Assembly (NCBI RefSeq): GCF_900163645.1
Contig: NZ_FUKM01000028.1
Coordinates: forward strand, 62,001-126,000
Reading direction: 5' to 3'
DNA: 64,000 bases
Origin: Halomonas citrativorans
GTDB lineage: Bacteria > Pseudomonadota > Gammaproteobacteria > Pseudomonadales > Halomonadaceae
Below, in pieces: positions 1 through 8,544 of the stretch (position 1 is its first letter; the number at the start of each line of letters is the position of its first letter). The translations under genes were made by a program, and so were the position numbers. The notes under the pieces were generated by a model. That model searched no databases. It had not been told where the DNA came from and saw only the letters and a list, made by a program, of their open reading frames with translations.

Positions 1-18
1 GAAGACACTGACGTGTAG
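1..18 (+). CDS. possible 3' end of an unidentified gene entering from the left
   Basis: Frame 1 reads five sense codons (E-D-T-D-V) and then TAG at 16-18. The strong hairpin at 68-105, followed by a T-run on the plus strand, would fit as its terminator. Five codons are far too few to prove coding or identify a product, so this is only a suggestion. Confidence 0.2.
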   Translation, partial: EDTDV

Positions 19-67
19 TTGATCGACCTGTCGGTTACTGTTCGCAGAAACGCGCATAGTAAATAGC

Positions 68-105
68 AAGCAAGGCCTTACGGGAAACCGTAAGGCCTTG
101 CTTTT
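68..105. terminator. strong intrinsic terminator, probably bidirectional
   Basis: A perfect 14-bp stem (70-83 with 88-101) closes a GAAA tetraloop and extends by two A-T pairs. It is followed by TTTTA on the plus strand. On the minus strand it lies 25 nt past the dcd stop with a weaker T-rich tail. It therefore probably ends dcd and possibly also a plus-strand gene left of the window. Confidence 0.75.
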
Positions 106-129
106 AGGGCTACTTAACAGGCTTATCTA

Positions 130-696
130 TTACGTGCGCGGTAACGTAACACCACGCTGCCCCATGTATTTCCCGCCTCGATCTTTATACGACGTTTCGC
201 ACACCTCGTCGGACTCTAAAAACAGCATTTGCGCCACACCTTCGTGAGCATAAATCTTGGCTGGCAAATTGGTCGTATTAGAGAACTCAAGCGTTACGTG
301 CCCTTCCCATTCCGGCTCAAGCGGCGTGACGTTCACGATAATACCGCAACGCGCATACGTTGATTTGCCCAGGCAAATAGTCAGCACGCTGCGCGGAATA
401 CGAAAATACTCAACCGTTCTAGCTAACGCAAACGAGTTAGGCGGAATAATGCAAACATCACCTTTTACGTCCACAAAGCTTTTTTCGTCAAACGCTTTAG
501 GATCAACAATGGCCGAATGAATATTGGTAAACACCTTAAATTCATCGGCACAGCGGACATCGTAGCCATAGCTGGATGTGCCGTAAGAGATCACTCGCTG
601 ATCATTAACATAGCGAACCTGCTCCGCTTCAAACGGTTCAATCATGGCATCGCTTTGTGCCATGCGACGAATCCACTTATCTGATTTGATACTCAT
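130..696 (-). CDS. dcd: dCTP deaminase
   Basis: Deaminates dCTP to dUTP, the main route to dUMP for thymidylate synthesis in gammaproteobacteria; a cytosolic homotrimer related to dUTPases. The 188-residue product is close to the usual size (about 190). It shows the family core [10 protein letters not shown], followed by [17 protein letters not shown] with the conserved glutamate, and the C-terminal GGKYMGQRG that closes over the nucleotide. It starts 11 nt after the stop of the apbC-type gene on the same strand, so the two are probably co-transcribed; the same pair is adjacent in Pseudomonas. It ends at a strong terminator (68-105). Assignment is secure. Confidence 0.95.
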   Translation of the reverse strand: MSIKSDKWIRRMAQSDAMIEPFEAEQVRYVNDQRVISYGTSSYGYDVRCADEFKVFTNIHSAIVDPKAFDEKSFVDVKGDVCIIPPNSFALARTVEYFRIPRSVLTICLGKSTYARCGIIVNVTPLEPEWEGHVTLEFSNTTNLPAKIYAHEGVAQMLFLESDEVCETSYKDRGGKYMGQRGVTLPRT

Positions 697-707
697 GTGT
701 TACTTCA

Positions 708-1508
708 TCACTCGCTAAAAGAAATAGTGGGCCCATCGCTCTCGCTGCCATTTACTGACTGGGCAACTTGCCTGGCAATCTCTGCAAACGTTTGGCTTAC
801 CGAGCTATCAGGCTCTGAGATAACGCTTGGAGTACCCGAGTCTGCCAGCTCTCGAATGGACAACGTCAATGGTAGCCGTCCTAGCACGGTTGTTTGGTAC
901 TCTTCGGCAATGCTATCCCCTCCTCCTGTACCAAAAATTGCGGCCTCATGACCACAGTTTTCACAGTGGTAAAGGCTCATGTTTTCAACCACACCAAGCA
1001 CCGGGACATTCACCTTGCGGAACATTTCGATACCTTTACGCGCATCCAACAGCGCGATATCTTGCGGGGTGGTCACAATTACCGCCCCCGTTACTGGCAC
1101 TTTTTGCGCCAGTGTCAGCTGTATATCGCCAGTGCCGGGGGGCATGTCAATCAGTAGGAAATCAAGATTATCCCACTGTGTTTGTGTGAGCATCTGCTGA
1201 AAAGCCCCCACCACCATTGGCCCGCGCCAGACCATCGCTTCACGCGTATTAACCAAAAAGGCCATCGACATGGCTTGAAGGCCATGGGCGCTCAACGGTA
1301 AAAACTGGTTGTTGTCAGTCGCTTCAGGACGGACACCCTCCTTCACACCAAGCATTTGTGCCTGGCTTGGACCATAAATATCCGCATCCAGTACGCCCAC
1401 ACGATAACCCTGGGCAGACAGTGCCAGCGCCAGGTTAACGGTTACGGTCGATTTACCAACCCCACCTTTTCCCGAGGCCACTGCGACAATATGTTTAACG
1501 CCGTCCAT
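708..1508 (-). CDS. apbC: Mrp/ApbC-type iron-sulfur cluster carrier ATPase
   Basis: P-loop NTPase of the Mrp/NBP35 family that binds and transfers Fe-S clusters in the cytosol. A deviant Walker A (GKGGVGKST) lies near residue 13, a Walker B-like LIDMPPGTGD near residue 120, and the cluster-binding C-x2-C (HCENCG) near residue 183. At 266 residues it is shorter than E. coli Mrp (about 370) because the N-terminal MIP18/DUF59 domain is missing; the start ATG, with GGAG 8 nt upstream, sits directly before the ATPase domain. Short forms of this kind occur in Pseudomonas-type genomes. It precedes dcd in the same operon. The symbol follows Pseudomonas usage; 'mrp' is equally acceptable. Confidence 0.9.
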   Translation of the reverse strand: MDGVKHIVAVASGKGGVGKSTVTVNLALALSAQGYRVGVLDADIYGPSQAQMLGVKEGVRPEATDNNQFLPLSAHGLQAMSMAFLVNTREAMVWRGPMVVGAFQQMLTQTQWDNLDFLLIDMPPGTGDIQLTLAQKVPVTGAVIVTTPQDIALLDARKGIEMFRKVNVPVLGVVENMSLYHCENCGHEAAIFGTGGGDSIAEEYQTTVLGRLPLTLSIRELADSGTPSVISEPDSSVSQTFAEIARQVAQSVNGSESDGPTISFSE

Positions 1509-1581
1509 TAGTCGCGCTCCTATAATCCAGGCAAACTATTCACGTTGCGCCAAATGATACTCTTTGGCCACGTATTCATAA

Positions 1582-1620
1582 ACCAACAAACAAAACGGAT
1601 GCTGGGGCTACCAGCATCCG
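1582..1620 (-). terminator. intrinsic terminator of the coiled-coil protein gene
   Basis: A perfect 10-bp stem (1596-1605 with 1611-1620) and 5-nt loop is followed on the minus strand by TTTTGTTTGTT. It lies about 37 nt after the stop of the gene at 1657-2802 and insulates that gene from apbC. Confidence 0.85.
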
Positions 1621-1656
1621 CCTGTCAATTCGTCTGGTTGATTCAGCCGAATACGC

Positions 1657-2802
1657 TTAATTATTGCTTTGCTGTTGACTCTGCGATTGGTTGTTATCGC
1701 TTTCGTTGGCAGGCGCCTGATCCGTTTCGCTACCCTCGGATGAGGCGTCATTTTCAGCTTCACCTGCCAAGGTAGGCACGTCGTCATTCGCTGCATCATC
1801 GACGCTACCTAAACGCTGATCGAGGGAAGAAAGCTCGTCTCGCCAATTACTTAGCTGAGATTCCAGTTGAGATAAGGTTTCTTCACGCGCTTCAATATCG
1901 CTATTAATGTTAGCGACTTCATTACGACCAAGATCAAGCGCAACCATCAAGTCTTCCATTTCGCCACGCACCTGCTCCAGGCTCTGCGACTCCTCTTCAC
2001 GAAGCTCAACCAATGAATCGACTTCGTTTTGAAGCTCATCACGCTCAGAGGTAAGGGAGTCACGCGTCTTTTCCAACTCATCCAGTTCACTTTGTGCCGA
2101 AGCCACCTGCTCCTCAAGACCAGTGAGCGCTTCATTAGCTTGACGGCTCTTCTCTTCAAGTTCAGCAAAATCATCTTCAGCGCTACTTAGTGCTTCAACC
2201 GCTTGCTGACGCTGCTCTTCAGCCTGTTGGCGTGTGGTTTCAGCCTGTTGCCGCGCTTCATCAGCGCTCTGTTGGGCTTCTTCTATCTGCTGAAGTGTCG
2301 TCTCAGCATTATCACGGGTCGTTGTGATTTCATCGCGCTCATCGCGCAGTGACTGCATATCACCTTGGGCGTTTTCCAGCTCCTGGTTTAAAGCATCCAC
2401 TTCATTTTGAAGTTCATCTCGTTGAGTTTCTAATTCTTCAAGGCGCGTCTGAACAGCAGTCACGTCATTTTGTGCACTTTCTAACGCAGAACTGGCCTCA
2501 TTGCGCTGCTCTTCAAGCTGCGCCATCTCTGCGTGCATGTCCGCTAAATTGGTTTCTGCCTGATCTATTTCCTGGATACGGCGGCTATAACGACGATTGT
2601 CCTGTTCAACACTTGCAAGCTGCCCTTCAAGCGCTTCAACACGCTCTTTATGAGTGCCTGCGTTGGACTGCGCCATGATCGCCCAAATAACGGCAATGGC
2701 GGCGATACCCGCGATAGCTCTGACTCGGTTATCTTTAAATAGTGTTTTGGCATCCTGCCTGCTCGCAGGCGTCTGATGATCCGAATGGTGTTCTTCTGAC
2801 AT
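1657..2802 (-). CDS. single-pass membrane protein with long coiled coil, unknown function
   Basis: I do not recognise a named family. The 381-residue product has a short hydrophilic N-terminus with several basic residues, one transmembrane helix at about residues 29-45 (AIAGIAAIAVIWAIMA), and then a continuous heptad-rich coiled coil from about 53 to 325, very rich in Q, E, A and R. An acidic Ser/Asn/Gln-rich disordered tail ends it. The positive-inside pattern suggests the coiled coil is periplasmic. Q-A-E-x-x-R-Q-Q-A repeats around residues 185-205 give the DNA an internally repetitive look. It has its own terminator (1582-1620) and is separated from cobA by about 140 bp, so it is probably monocistronic. 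A structural role in the envelope is possible but unproven. Confidence 0.75.
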   Translation of the reverse strand: MSEEHHSDHQTPASRQDAKTLFKDNRVRAIAGIAAIAVIWAIMAQSNAGTHKERVEALEGQLASVEQDNRRYSRRIQEIDQAETNLADMHAEMAQLEEQRNEASSALESAQNDVTAVQTRLEELETQRDELQNEVDALNQELENAQGDMQSLRDERDEITTTRDNAETTLQQIEEAQQSADEARQQAETTRQQAEEQRQQAVEALSSAEDDFAELEEKSRQANEALTGLEEQVASAQSELDELEKTRDSLTSERDELQNEVDSLVELREEESQSLEQVRGEMEDLMVALDLGRNEVANINSDIEAREETLSQLESQLSNWRDELSSLDQRLGSVDDAANDDVPTLAGEAENDASSEGSETDQAPANESDNNQSQSQQQSNN

Positions 2803-2945
2803 TCTGCGTCCCTCTCTCTACCAGGCTGCCGATATCAGCAGCGTTAATGGTGCATTTAGCGCATATCGTTCTTTACAAGGATACACAGCAAATGGCATCT
2901 AGCCAGTCTATTAGCAGATTCAATGCATTACGCTAAGCCCACCTT

Positions 2946-3725
2946 CTACTGTAGATCATTATGAACAGGAGCTTCGCTTGGATGAGCATTTTTGAACCAC
3001 GCAAGCTTTTTGTGGAGTGAAACCACACCACCAATAATTAAAAGCGCCGGTGATTGAATACGGCCTGTCGTCAAGGCCTCAGGCAGCAATGCCAATGTTC
3101 CCGCATGGATTTGCTGTTCAGCCATCGTCCCTTGCTCAATCAACGCCAGTGGCGTATCACGCGACATCCCATACGCCATCAACTTTTGGCTAATCACACC
3201 AACGCTGTTTAGTCCCATATAGAAAACCAGTGTTTGGCCTGGCTTTGCTAACGCTTCCCACTCCATTGCCTGCTCATCATCCGCCCAATGCCCCGTTACA
3301 AAATGGACAGCCTGTGCATGATCACGGTGGGTAAGCGGAATGCCAGCATAAGCGGAGCATCCTGAGGCGGCGGTGATACCGGGAATAACCTCCACCGCTA
3401 CTCCATGAGTGATTAGCGCCTCCAGCTCTTCACCGCCGCGACCAAAGATGAACGGGTCACCGCCTTTAAGCCTTACGACTTTTTTGCCCTTAATGGCCCA
3501 GTCGACCAAGCGTTGATTAATCTCCTGTTGAGGAACACTATGCTGTGACCGAACCTTTCCAACATAGAAGCGCTGCGTATTGCTCGGCAGTAGCGCTAAA
3601 ATAGCGCTACTAACCAAGCGGTCGTAAAGCACGACATCTGCTTGCTGAAGACGCTTGTAGGCTTTTAAGGTTAATAACTCTGCATCGCCAGGACCTGCGC
3701 CCACCAGGCTAACAAAACCACTCAT
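2946..3725 (-). CDS. cobA: uroporphyrinogen-III C-methyltransferase
   Basis: SAM-dependent methylation of uroporphyrinogen III to precorrin-2, at the branch to sirohaem and cobalamin. The product has the tetrapyrrole methylase signature VGAGPGDAELLTLKA at its N-terminus, the second motif VRLKGGDPFIFGRGGEE, and the PGITAASGCSAYAGIPLTHR stretch. It is a stand-alone SUMT domain of about 259 residues without the CysG oxidase/chelatase half. An upstream TTG at 3740 would add five residues, but AGGAGG lies just before the ATG at 3725, which I take as the start. The neighbours are not in the pathway. Divergent from phhB. Confidence 0.92.
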   Translation of the reverse strand: MSGFVSLVGAGPGDAELLTLKAYKRLQQADVVLYDRLVSSAILALLPSNTQRFYVGKVRSQHSVPQQEINQRLVDWAIKGKKVVRLKGGDPFIFGRGGEELEALITHGVAVEVIPGITAASGCSAYAGIPLTHRDHAQAVHFVTGHWADDEQAMEWEALAKPGQTLVFYMGLNSVGVISQKLMAYGMSRDTPLALIEQGTMAEQQIHAGTLALLPEALTTGRIQSPALLIIGGVVSLHKKLAWFKNAHPSEAPVHNDLQ

Positions 3726-3851
3726 TCCACCTCCTGACAAAATTCATACCTATATTGTTGCTCACGCGTAATCATTCCAATGATAATTGGCCGTGTTTGC
3801 GTTTGTCTGCTTCCATGACCAGTGTTATGCCGATTTTATGAGGGAATGTAT

Positions 3852-4190
3852 ATGCTCAGGCTTGCACAAACCATCTGTGAACCCTGCTCGAAAGATACCC
3901 CGCCGCTAGATAAAAGCGAGCGTCAGGCTTATCTTGAGCAATTACCAGAGTGGCGGATTGTCGAGCACGATGGCATCATAAAGCTGTCACGAAGCTTTTC
4001 GTTTTATGACTTTGCCAAGGCGCTGACATTTACCCAGCGTGTTGGCGAAATAGCAGAGCAGGCCGGACACCACCCCATGTTAATCACCGAATGGGGTAAA
4101 ACCACCGTAATGTGGTGGACACATCGTATTAATGGCCTGCATCTTAATGATTTCATTCTTGCCGCCAGAACCGACGAGGTAGCTGAGTAA
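3852..4190 (+). CDS. phhB: pterin-4a-carbinolamine dehydratase
   Basis: Dehydrates 4a-hydroxytetrahydrobiopterin so the pterin cofactor of phenylalanine hydroxylase can be recycled. The motif EQAGHHPMLITEWGKTTVMWWTH (written here only as a landmark, residues about 65-87) includes the catalytic histidine pair and the C-terminal WTH typical of PCD/DCoH proteins. The frame is open from a GTG at 3822, but AGGGA at 3841-3845 is correctly spaced for the ATG at 3852, giving 112 residues, the normal size. The stop is immediately followed by the ATG of the aminotransferase, so the two genes are translationally coupled. phhA, usually the first gene of this operon in Pseudomonas, is absent. Confidence 0.9.
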   Translation: MLRLAQTICEPCSKDTPPLDKSERQAYLEQLPEWRIVEHDGIIKLSRSFSFYDFAKALTFTQRVGEIAEQAGHHPMLITEWGKTTVMWWTHRINGLHLNDFILAARTDEVAE

Positions 4191-5381
4191 ATGTTTGAGC
4201 ATATTGAGCGAGTCCCTGGAGATGCCATTCTCGGGCTGATCGAAGCTTTCAAAAAAGATACCAATCCGCAAAAGGTTGATTTGGGCGTAGGGGTTTACCG
4301 CGATTCAAAGGGTAATACACCGGTAATGCGCGCTGTCAAAGAAGCTGAAGCTCGCCTGCTCAAGAATGAAGCCACCAAAACCTATATCGGTTCGCACGGG
4401 GCGCCCGCCTACAGCAATGTCGTATTGCCCATGGTGCTGGGTACCGACTCCCCCGTACTGGAAGCCAAGCGCGCCAGCGCTACTCAATCCCCCGGCGGTA
4501 CCGGTGCGTTACGCTTAGCTGCTGACTTTATTGCGACTCAGCTGCCCCATAAAGGTATTTGGGTAAGTGACCCGACGTGGCCCAATCACCACGGTATTTT
4601 TACTTCTGCGGGCATAGCGCTGCATAAATATCCGTATGTAGATGCTGATAACCGCCTCGATTTTTCAGGCATGCTGGCCGCGCTGAAAAAAATTCCTGAA
4701 GGCGACGTTGTGGTGCTGCATGCGTGCTGCCATAACCCGACCGGTTTCGATCTATCCCAAGAGCAGTGGCAGGAAGTGCTGGACGTTCTACGGGAACGCA
4801 AGCTCCTACCACTCGTTGACTTCGCCTACCAAGGGTTTGGTGAAGGACTGGACGAAGATGCCTATGGCGTACGCCTACTAGCCGAACAGCTGGACGAAGT
4901 GATTATCACCAGCTCCTGCTCGAAGAATTTCGGTATCTACTGCGAGCGCACTGGCTGCCTTATCATGGTCGCTAAAGACGCGGAACAGATGGAGAATGTG
5001 CGTTCTCAGGTGGCAATTGTGGCCCGGGAAAACTACTCCAACCCGCCTGCTCACGGCGGCGCCATCGTAAGCGAAATTTTAAACGATGCCGAACTGACCA
5101 CCATGTGGCGTGAAGAACTCACCGAAATGCGTGACCGTATTAATACGCTGCGCCGTGATTTTGTGGAAGCCCTGAAACCCTACGGCTTGGATCAGAAATA
5201 TGCTTGTGTTGCTGAACAGCGCGGCATGTTCTCCTACACCGGGCTAACGCCTGACCAGGTAGATCGCTTACGCGATGAGTTTGGCATTTACATGGTCCGC
5301 TCTGGGCGCGCCAACGTTGCGGGCTTCTCTCATGAAAATCTCCCTTACCTTGCCAAAGCGATTGCAGCGGTTAACGACTAG
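4191..5381 (+). CDS. phhC: aromatic-amino-acid/aspartate aminotransferase
   Basis: PLP-dependent class I aminotransferase of the TyrB/AspC/PhhC group, transaminating tyrosine, phenylalanine or aspartate with 2-oxoglutarate. Key features are SDPTWPNHHGIF, the HACCHNPTGFD motif, the PLP lysine in SSCSKNFGIYCERTG (about residue 246), and the C-terminal RSGRANVAGF with the carboxylate-binding arginine. Length 396 is standard. Its ATG follows the phhB stop with no gap, which favours a role in aromatic amino acid catabolism as PhhC; tyrB would be an equally valid name. A perfect hairpin terminator follows at 5407-5432. Confidence 0.9.
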   Translation: MFEHIERVPGDAILGLIEAFKKDTNPQKVDLGVGVYRDSKGNTPVMRAVKEAEARLLKNEATKTYIGSHGAPAYSNVVLPMVLGTDSPVLEAKRASATQSPGGTGALRLAADFIATQLPHKGIWVSDPTWPNHHGIFTSAGIALHKYPYVDADNRLDFSGMLAALKKIPEGDVVVLHACCHNPTGFDLSQEQWQEVLDVLRERKLLPLVDFAYQGFGEGLDEDAYGVRLLAEQLDEVIITSSCSKNFGIYCERTGCLIMVAKDAEQMENVRSQVAIVARENYSNPPAHGGAIVSEILNDAELTTMWREELTEMRDRINTLRRDFVEALKPYGLDQKYACVAEQRGMFSYTGLTPDQVDRLRDEFGIYMVRSGRANVAGFSHENLPYLAKAIAAVND

Positions 5382-5406
5382 CCGCCTTGCCTAATGCTTT
5401 ACTCAG

Positions 5407-5432
5407 CGCCCAGGCTTTGCCTGGGCGTTTTT
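5407..5432 (+). terminator. intrinsic terminator of phhB-phhC
   Basis: Perfect 9-bp GC-rich stem (5407-5415 with 5419-5427), TTT loop, then TTTTT on the plus strand, 25 nt after the aminotransferase stop. Confidence 0.9.
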
Positions 5433-5437
5433 GTATC

Positions 5438-5466
5438 TTGGGAATGGTTGTATTGTTGTGTACAAT
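5438..5466 (+). promoter_or_regulatory. candidate sigma-70 promoter of the NCS2 permease gene
   Basis: TTGGGA (5438-5443) and TACAAT (5461-5466) are separated by exactly 17 nt. The site lies directly after the preceding terminator, giving a leader of about 120 nt before the permease ATG. Position and match are good; there is no experimental support. Confidence 0.5.
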
Positions 5467-5484
5467 TGCGCGCTTGCCGCCAGA

Positions 5485-5541
5485 ACCAGGGCCGCCCGTG
5501 CGGCATCCTGTTCAGCGCCAACCTGACCGATCAGTCAGGGT
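5485..5541 (+). promoter_or_regulatory. structured 5' leader of the NCS2 permease gene
   Basis: Two short hairpins can form in the presumed leader: GCCGC/GCGGC near 5491-5505, and CCTGAC/GTCAGG at 5522-5539 with a 6-nt loop. Nothing shows that they are regulatory. I could not match them to a riboswitch class from memory. Confidence 0.25.
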
Positions 5542-5594
5542 CTATCTGCCTAACCGGCTTGCACTGTTAAACTCTTTCATTAACGAGGCTTTCC

Positions 5595-7079
5595 ATGGCG
5601 GCAGCCAGCACACATTACCCTTGGTATAAAAAAGAAGACACCGATGCCTTCTTTGCTCTCTTCCAAAACAACATCGCTAACTTTATCGTTATCGCGATTA
5701 CCATGCTGGGCATGGGCTTCCCTTCCTCGATCGTCTATGGTCAGGTGCTGCCAGGAGCGGCCATTGCCGTTATGGTCGGCAACTTCTATTACGCCTGGAG
5801 CGCTGCACGCTTAGCCAGGAAAGAGAGCCGTACCGACGTCACCGCCCTTTCATACGGCATTTCTACTCCGGTTATGTTTGTATTTTTATTTGGCGTACTG
5901 TTACCCGCCAAGCAACTGACCGGTGATACCGAGTTGGCCTGGAAGGTTGCGGTGGCTGCCTGCTTTATTAGTGGCGCTATTGAAGCGGCGATTAGCCTGA
6001 TTGGCCGATGGGTGCAGTATCACCTGCCACGGGCTGCCATGCTGGGGGCTGTCGCGGGGGTAGCACTAACATTTATTGCCGGTGAGATGTTATTTAAAAC
6101 ACTGGAAGTACCGGTCATTGGGCTTCTCGTGCTGGCTATTATTATCGTTGGCCTAGTAGCCCGGGTCAGCATGCCCTTTAAGCTACCTACCTCGCTGTTC
6201 GCGATTATTGTTGGCACGACGATGGCTTACTTGATTGGTGATGCTGGCAGTGAGCGCTTCAGCGATGCATTTACGCACCTGGGCTTTTACCCGCTACTTC
6301 CCAACCTGGCCTGGCTTGAAGGTCTGGGGTTGCTATTTACCGGTATGCTCGCTGTTCTAACCGTTGTTCTTCCCATTACGCTTTATAACGCCATTGAGAC
6401 CATGAACAACGTTGAAGCGATGGAGGCAGCTGGCGACAAATACGACGTCCGCGAATGTCAAGCGGTTGACGGCGTAGGTACCATGATCGGCGCACTATTT
6501 GGCGGCGTTTTTCCTACTACCGTGTATATCGCCACGGTAGGCGCAAAGTGGATGGGCGCCGGGCGCGGTTACAGCTTATTGAACGGTGCTGTTTATGCGC
6601 TGGCCACCATGACAGGATTAATTGCTGCCCTGGCCGCCATTATTCCCGTCTCGGTGGTAGCGCCCATATTAGTCTTTGTGGGCATGTCGATGATTGCCAC
6701 GGCATTCCAGGCCAACGATACGCGCTACTATCCCGCCGTCGCACTCGCCATGCTGCCCTACTTTGCTAACTATATAATGACGCGCTTTAGCCGTGGCGCA
6801 GGCGAAGTGGTTAGCGATATTTCCAGTGCCATTGTGGTGATGGGCCAAGGGGCCATGTTTATGGCTATTTTGCTGGGCGCCATGACGGTGTCGGTGATTG
6901 ATCATCAGTTTCGGCGCGCTGCTGTGTTTGCCTTGATTGCAGCAGGCTTTTCATTTGTGGGCTTAATGCACGCACCTCAACTTGCATTGAACGCCGCGCC
7001 ACAATTTGTACTCGGCTACTTGGCAATGGCGCTCCTATTTGCCTATTTCTCGTTCCAGGAAGCGCCGCACAAGCGTTAA
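5595..7079 (+). CDS. NCS2-family (xanthine/uracil-type) permease
   Basis: Polytopic inner-membrane protein of 494 residues with about 12-14 hydrophobic segments. The N-terminal QNNIANFIVIAITMLGMGFP and the mid-protein GTMIGALFGGVFPTTVYIATVGAKWMGAGRGYSLLNGAVYAL (landmark around residues 297-335) resemble the nucleobase-binding segments of the nucleobase-cation symporter 2 family. A nucleobase such as a purine is the likely substrate, but specificity cannot be read from the sequence, and no purine catabolic genes are adjacent. It has its own candidate promoter and a leader of about 120 nt. It is convergent with the MATE gene, with only 35 bp between stops. Confidence 0.65.
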   Translation: MAAASTHYPWYKKEDTDAFFALFQNNIANFIVIAITMLGMGFPSSIVYGQVLPGAAIAVMVGNFYYAWSAARLARKESRTDVTALSYGISTPVMFVFLFGVLLPAKQLTGDTELAWKVAVAACFISGAIEAAISLIGRWVQYHLPRAAMLGAVAGVALTFIAGEMLFKTLEVPVIGLLVLAIIIVGLVARVSMPFKLPTSLFAIIVGTTMAYLIGDAGSERFSDAFTHLGFYPLLPNLAWLEGLGLLFTGMLAVLTVVLPITLYNAIETMNNVEAMEAAGDKYDVRECQAVDGVGTMIGALFGGVFPTTVYIATVGAKWMGAGRGYSLLNGAVYALATMTGLIAALAAIIPVSVVAPILVFVGMSMIATAFQANDTRYYPAVALAMLPYFANYIMTRFSRGAGEVVSDISSAIVVMGQGAMFMAILLGAMTVSVIDHQFRRAAVFALIAAGFSFVGLMHAPQLALNAAPQFVLGYLAMALLFAYFSFQEAPHKR

Positions 7080-7114
7080 TTGCCTATGTATTAATTACCC
7101 ATTTATGAATCACC

Positions 7115-8461
7115 TTAGCCGTTATATCCCGCCTGCCGTTGCGGGCGGGATAATATACGTACCAATACGGCCCATGCAGTTAAACCCGCCAACAGATTGC
7201 CTATTGCGGCGCCAGCAGCCAGCCCCCACCAGCCAAAGAGCAGAGAGCCTACCCACAGGCAAGGCAAATAGCAGACAAAGAGCCGTGCACTGGAAAGCAG
7301 CATGGCGCGCAGTGGCCAGCCCAACACATTTCCCGCCGATACCACCAACATACATACCCCTAGCGCAGCATAACTTGGCAGCAAGAAGCGAATCAGTAGT
7401 GTGAGTTCGCTTTGCACGTTAGGCGTTCCCGCCAGAGCCATCGCGAGCCAAGGCGCACCCAAGGCAAGTATCACGCCAAGACCTAGCTGCCATATAACAG
7501 CCACTTTAAGCGCCAAGCGTATTAACTGCTGAATTTGCCCCCAATCCCCGGCCCCATAACAGCGTCCCAACCAAGGCGGAAGCGACATAGTCATCGCCAA
7601 TATGACCATCAGCGAAAGCGTTTCCAGGCGGCTTGCCAGTCCCCACGCTGCCACTTGGGTATCGCCAAGCCCAGCGACAACGGCAATGGTTAACATGCTG
7701 GCAAGAGGTGGCATCAATTGGCTCACCATCGCGGGAGCGGCAATGCCCACATAAGGGCGCCAGGAGTGCTTGGCCTCATCCAAGAGCCCAACGTTAGACA
7801 CCCATTGCTTACGTATCAGCGCCTGGCTCGTAATCACTAACCCCAAAGTGAATGCGATACACGTTGCCCAGGCAGCCCCAGGCAGCCCCAAGCCCTCCCA
7901 GGAGCCAACACCAAAGATCAGCAGTGGATCGAGCACCAGGTTGGCCACACTGCTAAGCACCATCATCTTACCCGGCAGCTTGGTATTACCGTGGGCACGA
8001 AATACGCTATAGATAAAATAAAGCACCGCACCCAGCCATGCTGAAAAAAGCTGCGGCCCCCAATAAATACGGATGTAAGAAAGCGCCGTGTTATCTGCAC
8101 CTAACAGACGAAAAACAGGCTCATGGAAAAGCCATAAGCCTATGCTCAGCACGCCAATCACGGCTCCCCCGGCAAGCAATACCAGGCTGGTTAAGCGCTT
8201 TGCTCTCGCATGCTCATCAGCTCCCAAGGCTCGAGAAATAAGCGCCGTAATGGCAATGCCCATCCCCACTTGGATCCCAATAATTAAGAAGGAGAGTGGA
8301 AAGGTAAACGATTGCGCTGCCAAAGGTGCAGTGCCAAGGCGAGCGACAAAAGCACTATCAACAAGCTGAAAACCCAATAACGCCAGTACCCCGATGGCCA
8401 TTGGCCAGGTTTGGCGCCATAGAGTTATTGCCAACTTGCGCTGACTCAATACAGTGCTCAA
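7115..8461 (-). CDS. MATE-family efflux transporter
   Basis: Twelve-helix multidrug and toxic compound extrusion (MATE) transporter of the DinF-like branch, exporting organic compounds by Na+ or H+ antiport. The family pattern is visible: LGFQLVDSAFVARLGTAPLAAQSF in helix 1, and LSIGLW and VLDPLLIFGVG in the N-terminal half, with a second half of similar layout. The frame is open to an ATG at 8506, but that codon lies inside the perfect 17-bp terminator of yceI (8496-8532). TTG at 8461, with AAGGAG 7 nt upstream, is the better start and gives 448 residues. The last codons overlap a 9-bp inverted repeat (7125-7152) without a T-run. Substrate unknown. Confidence 0.88.
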   Translation of the reverse strand: MSTVLSQRKLAITLWRQTWPMAIGVLALLGFQLVDSAFVARLGTAPLAAQSFTFPLSFLIIGIQVGMGIAITALISRALGADEHARAKRLTSLVLLAGGAVIGVLSIGLWLFHEPVFRLLGADNTALSYIRIYWGPQLFSAWLGAVLYFIYSVFRAHGNTKLPGKMMVLSSVANLVLDPLLIFGVGSWEGLGLPGAAWATCIAFTLGLVITSQALIRKQWVSNVGLLDEAKHSWRPYVGIAAPAMVSQLMPPLASMLTIAVVAGLGDTQVAAWGLASRLETLSLMVILAMTMSLPPWLGRCYGAGDWGQIQQLIRLALKVAVIWQLGLGVILALGAPWLAMALAGTPNVQSELTLLIRFLLPSYAALGVCMLVVSAGNVLGWPLRAMLLSSARLFVCYLPCLWVGSLLFGWWGLAAGAAIGNLLAGLTAWAVLVRILSRPQRQAGYNG

Positions 8462-8495
8462 ACCGGTAACTCCTTCATTTGCAATGTTTATAACC

Positions 8496-8532
8496 AAAAG
8501 CGCCATCGCCCCTTGGGGCGATGGCGCTTTTT
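8496..8532. terminator. very strong bidirectional intrinsic terminator
   Basis: A perfect 17-bp stem (AAAA plus 13 GC-rich pairs) with a TT loop and T-runs on both strands. It lies 12 nt after the yceI stop on the minus strand. It also shows that the upstream ATG of the MATE frame (8506) is not a sensible start. Confidence 0.92.
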
Positions 8533-8544
8533 AACACGGATGAC

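Noticed and set aside
7125-7152. 9-bp inverted repeat near the convergent ends of the permease and MATE genes, considered as terminator
   Set aside because: No T-run on either strand, and it falls within the last codons of the MATE frame. Not supported as a terminator.
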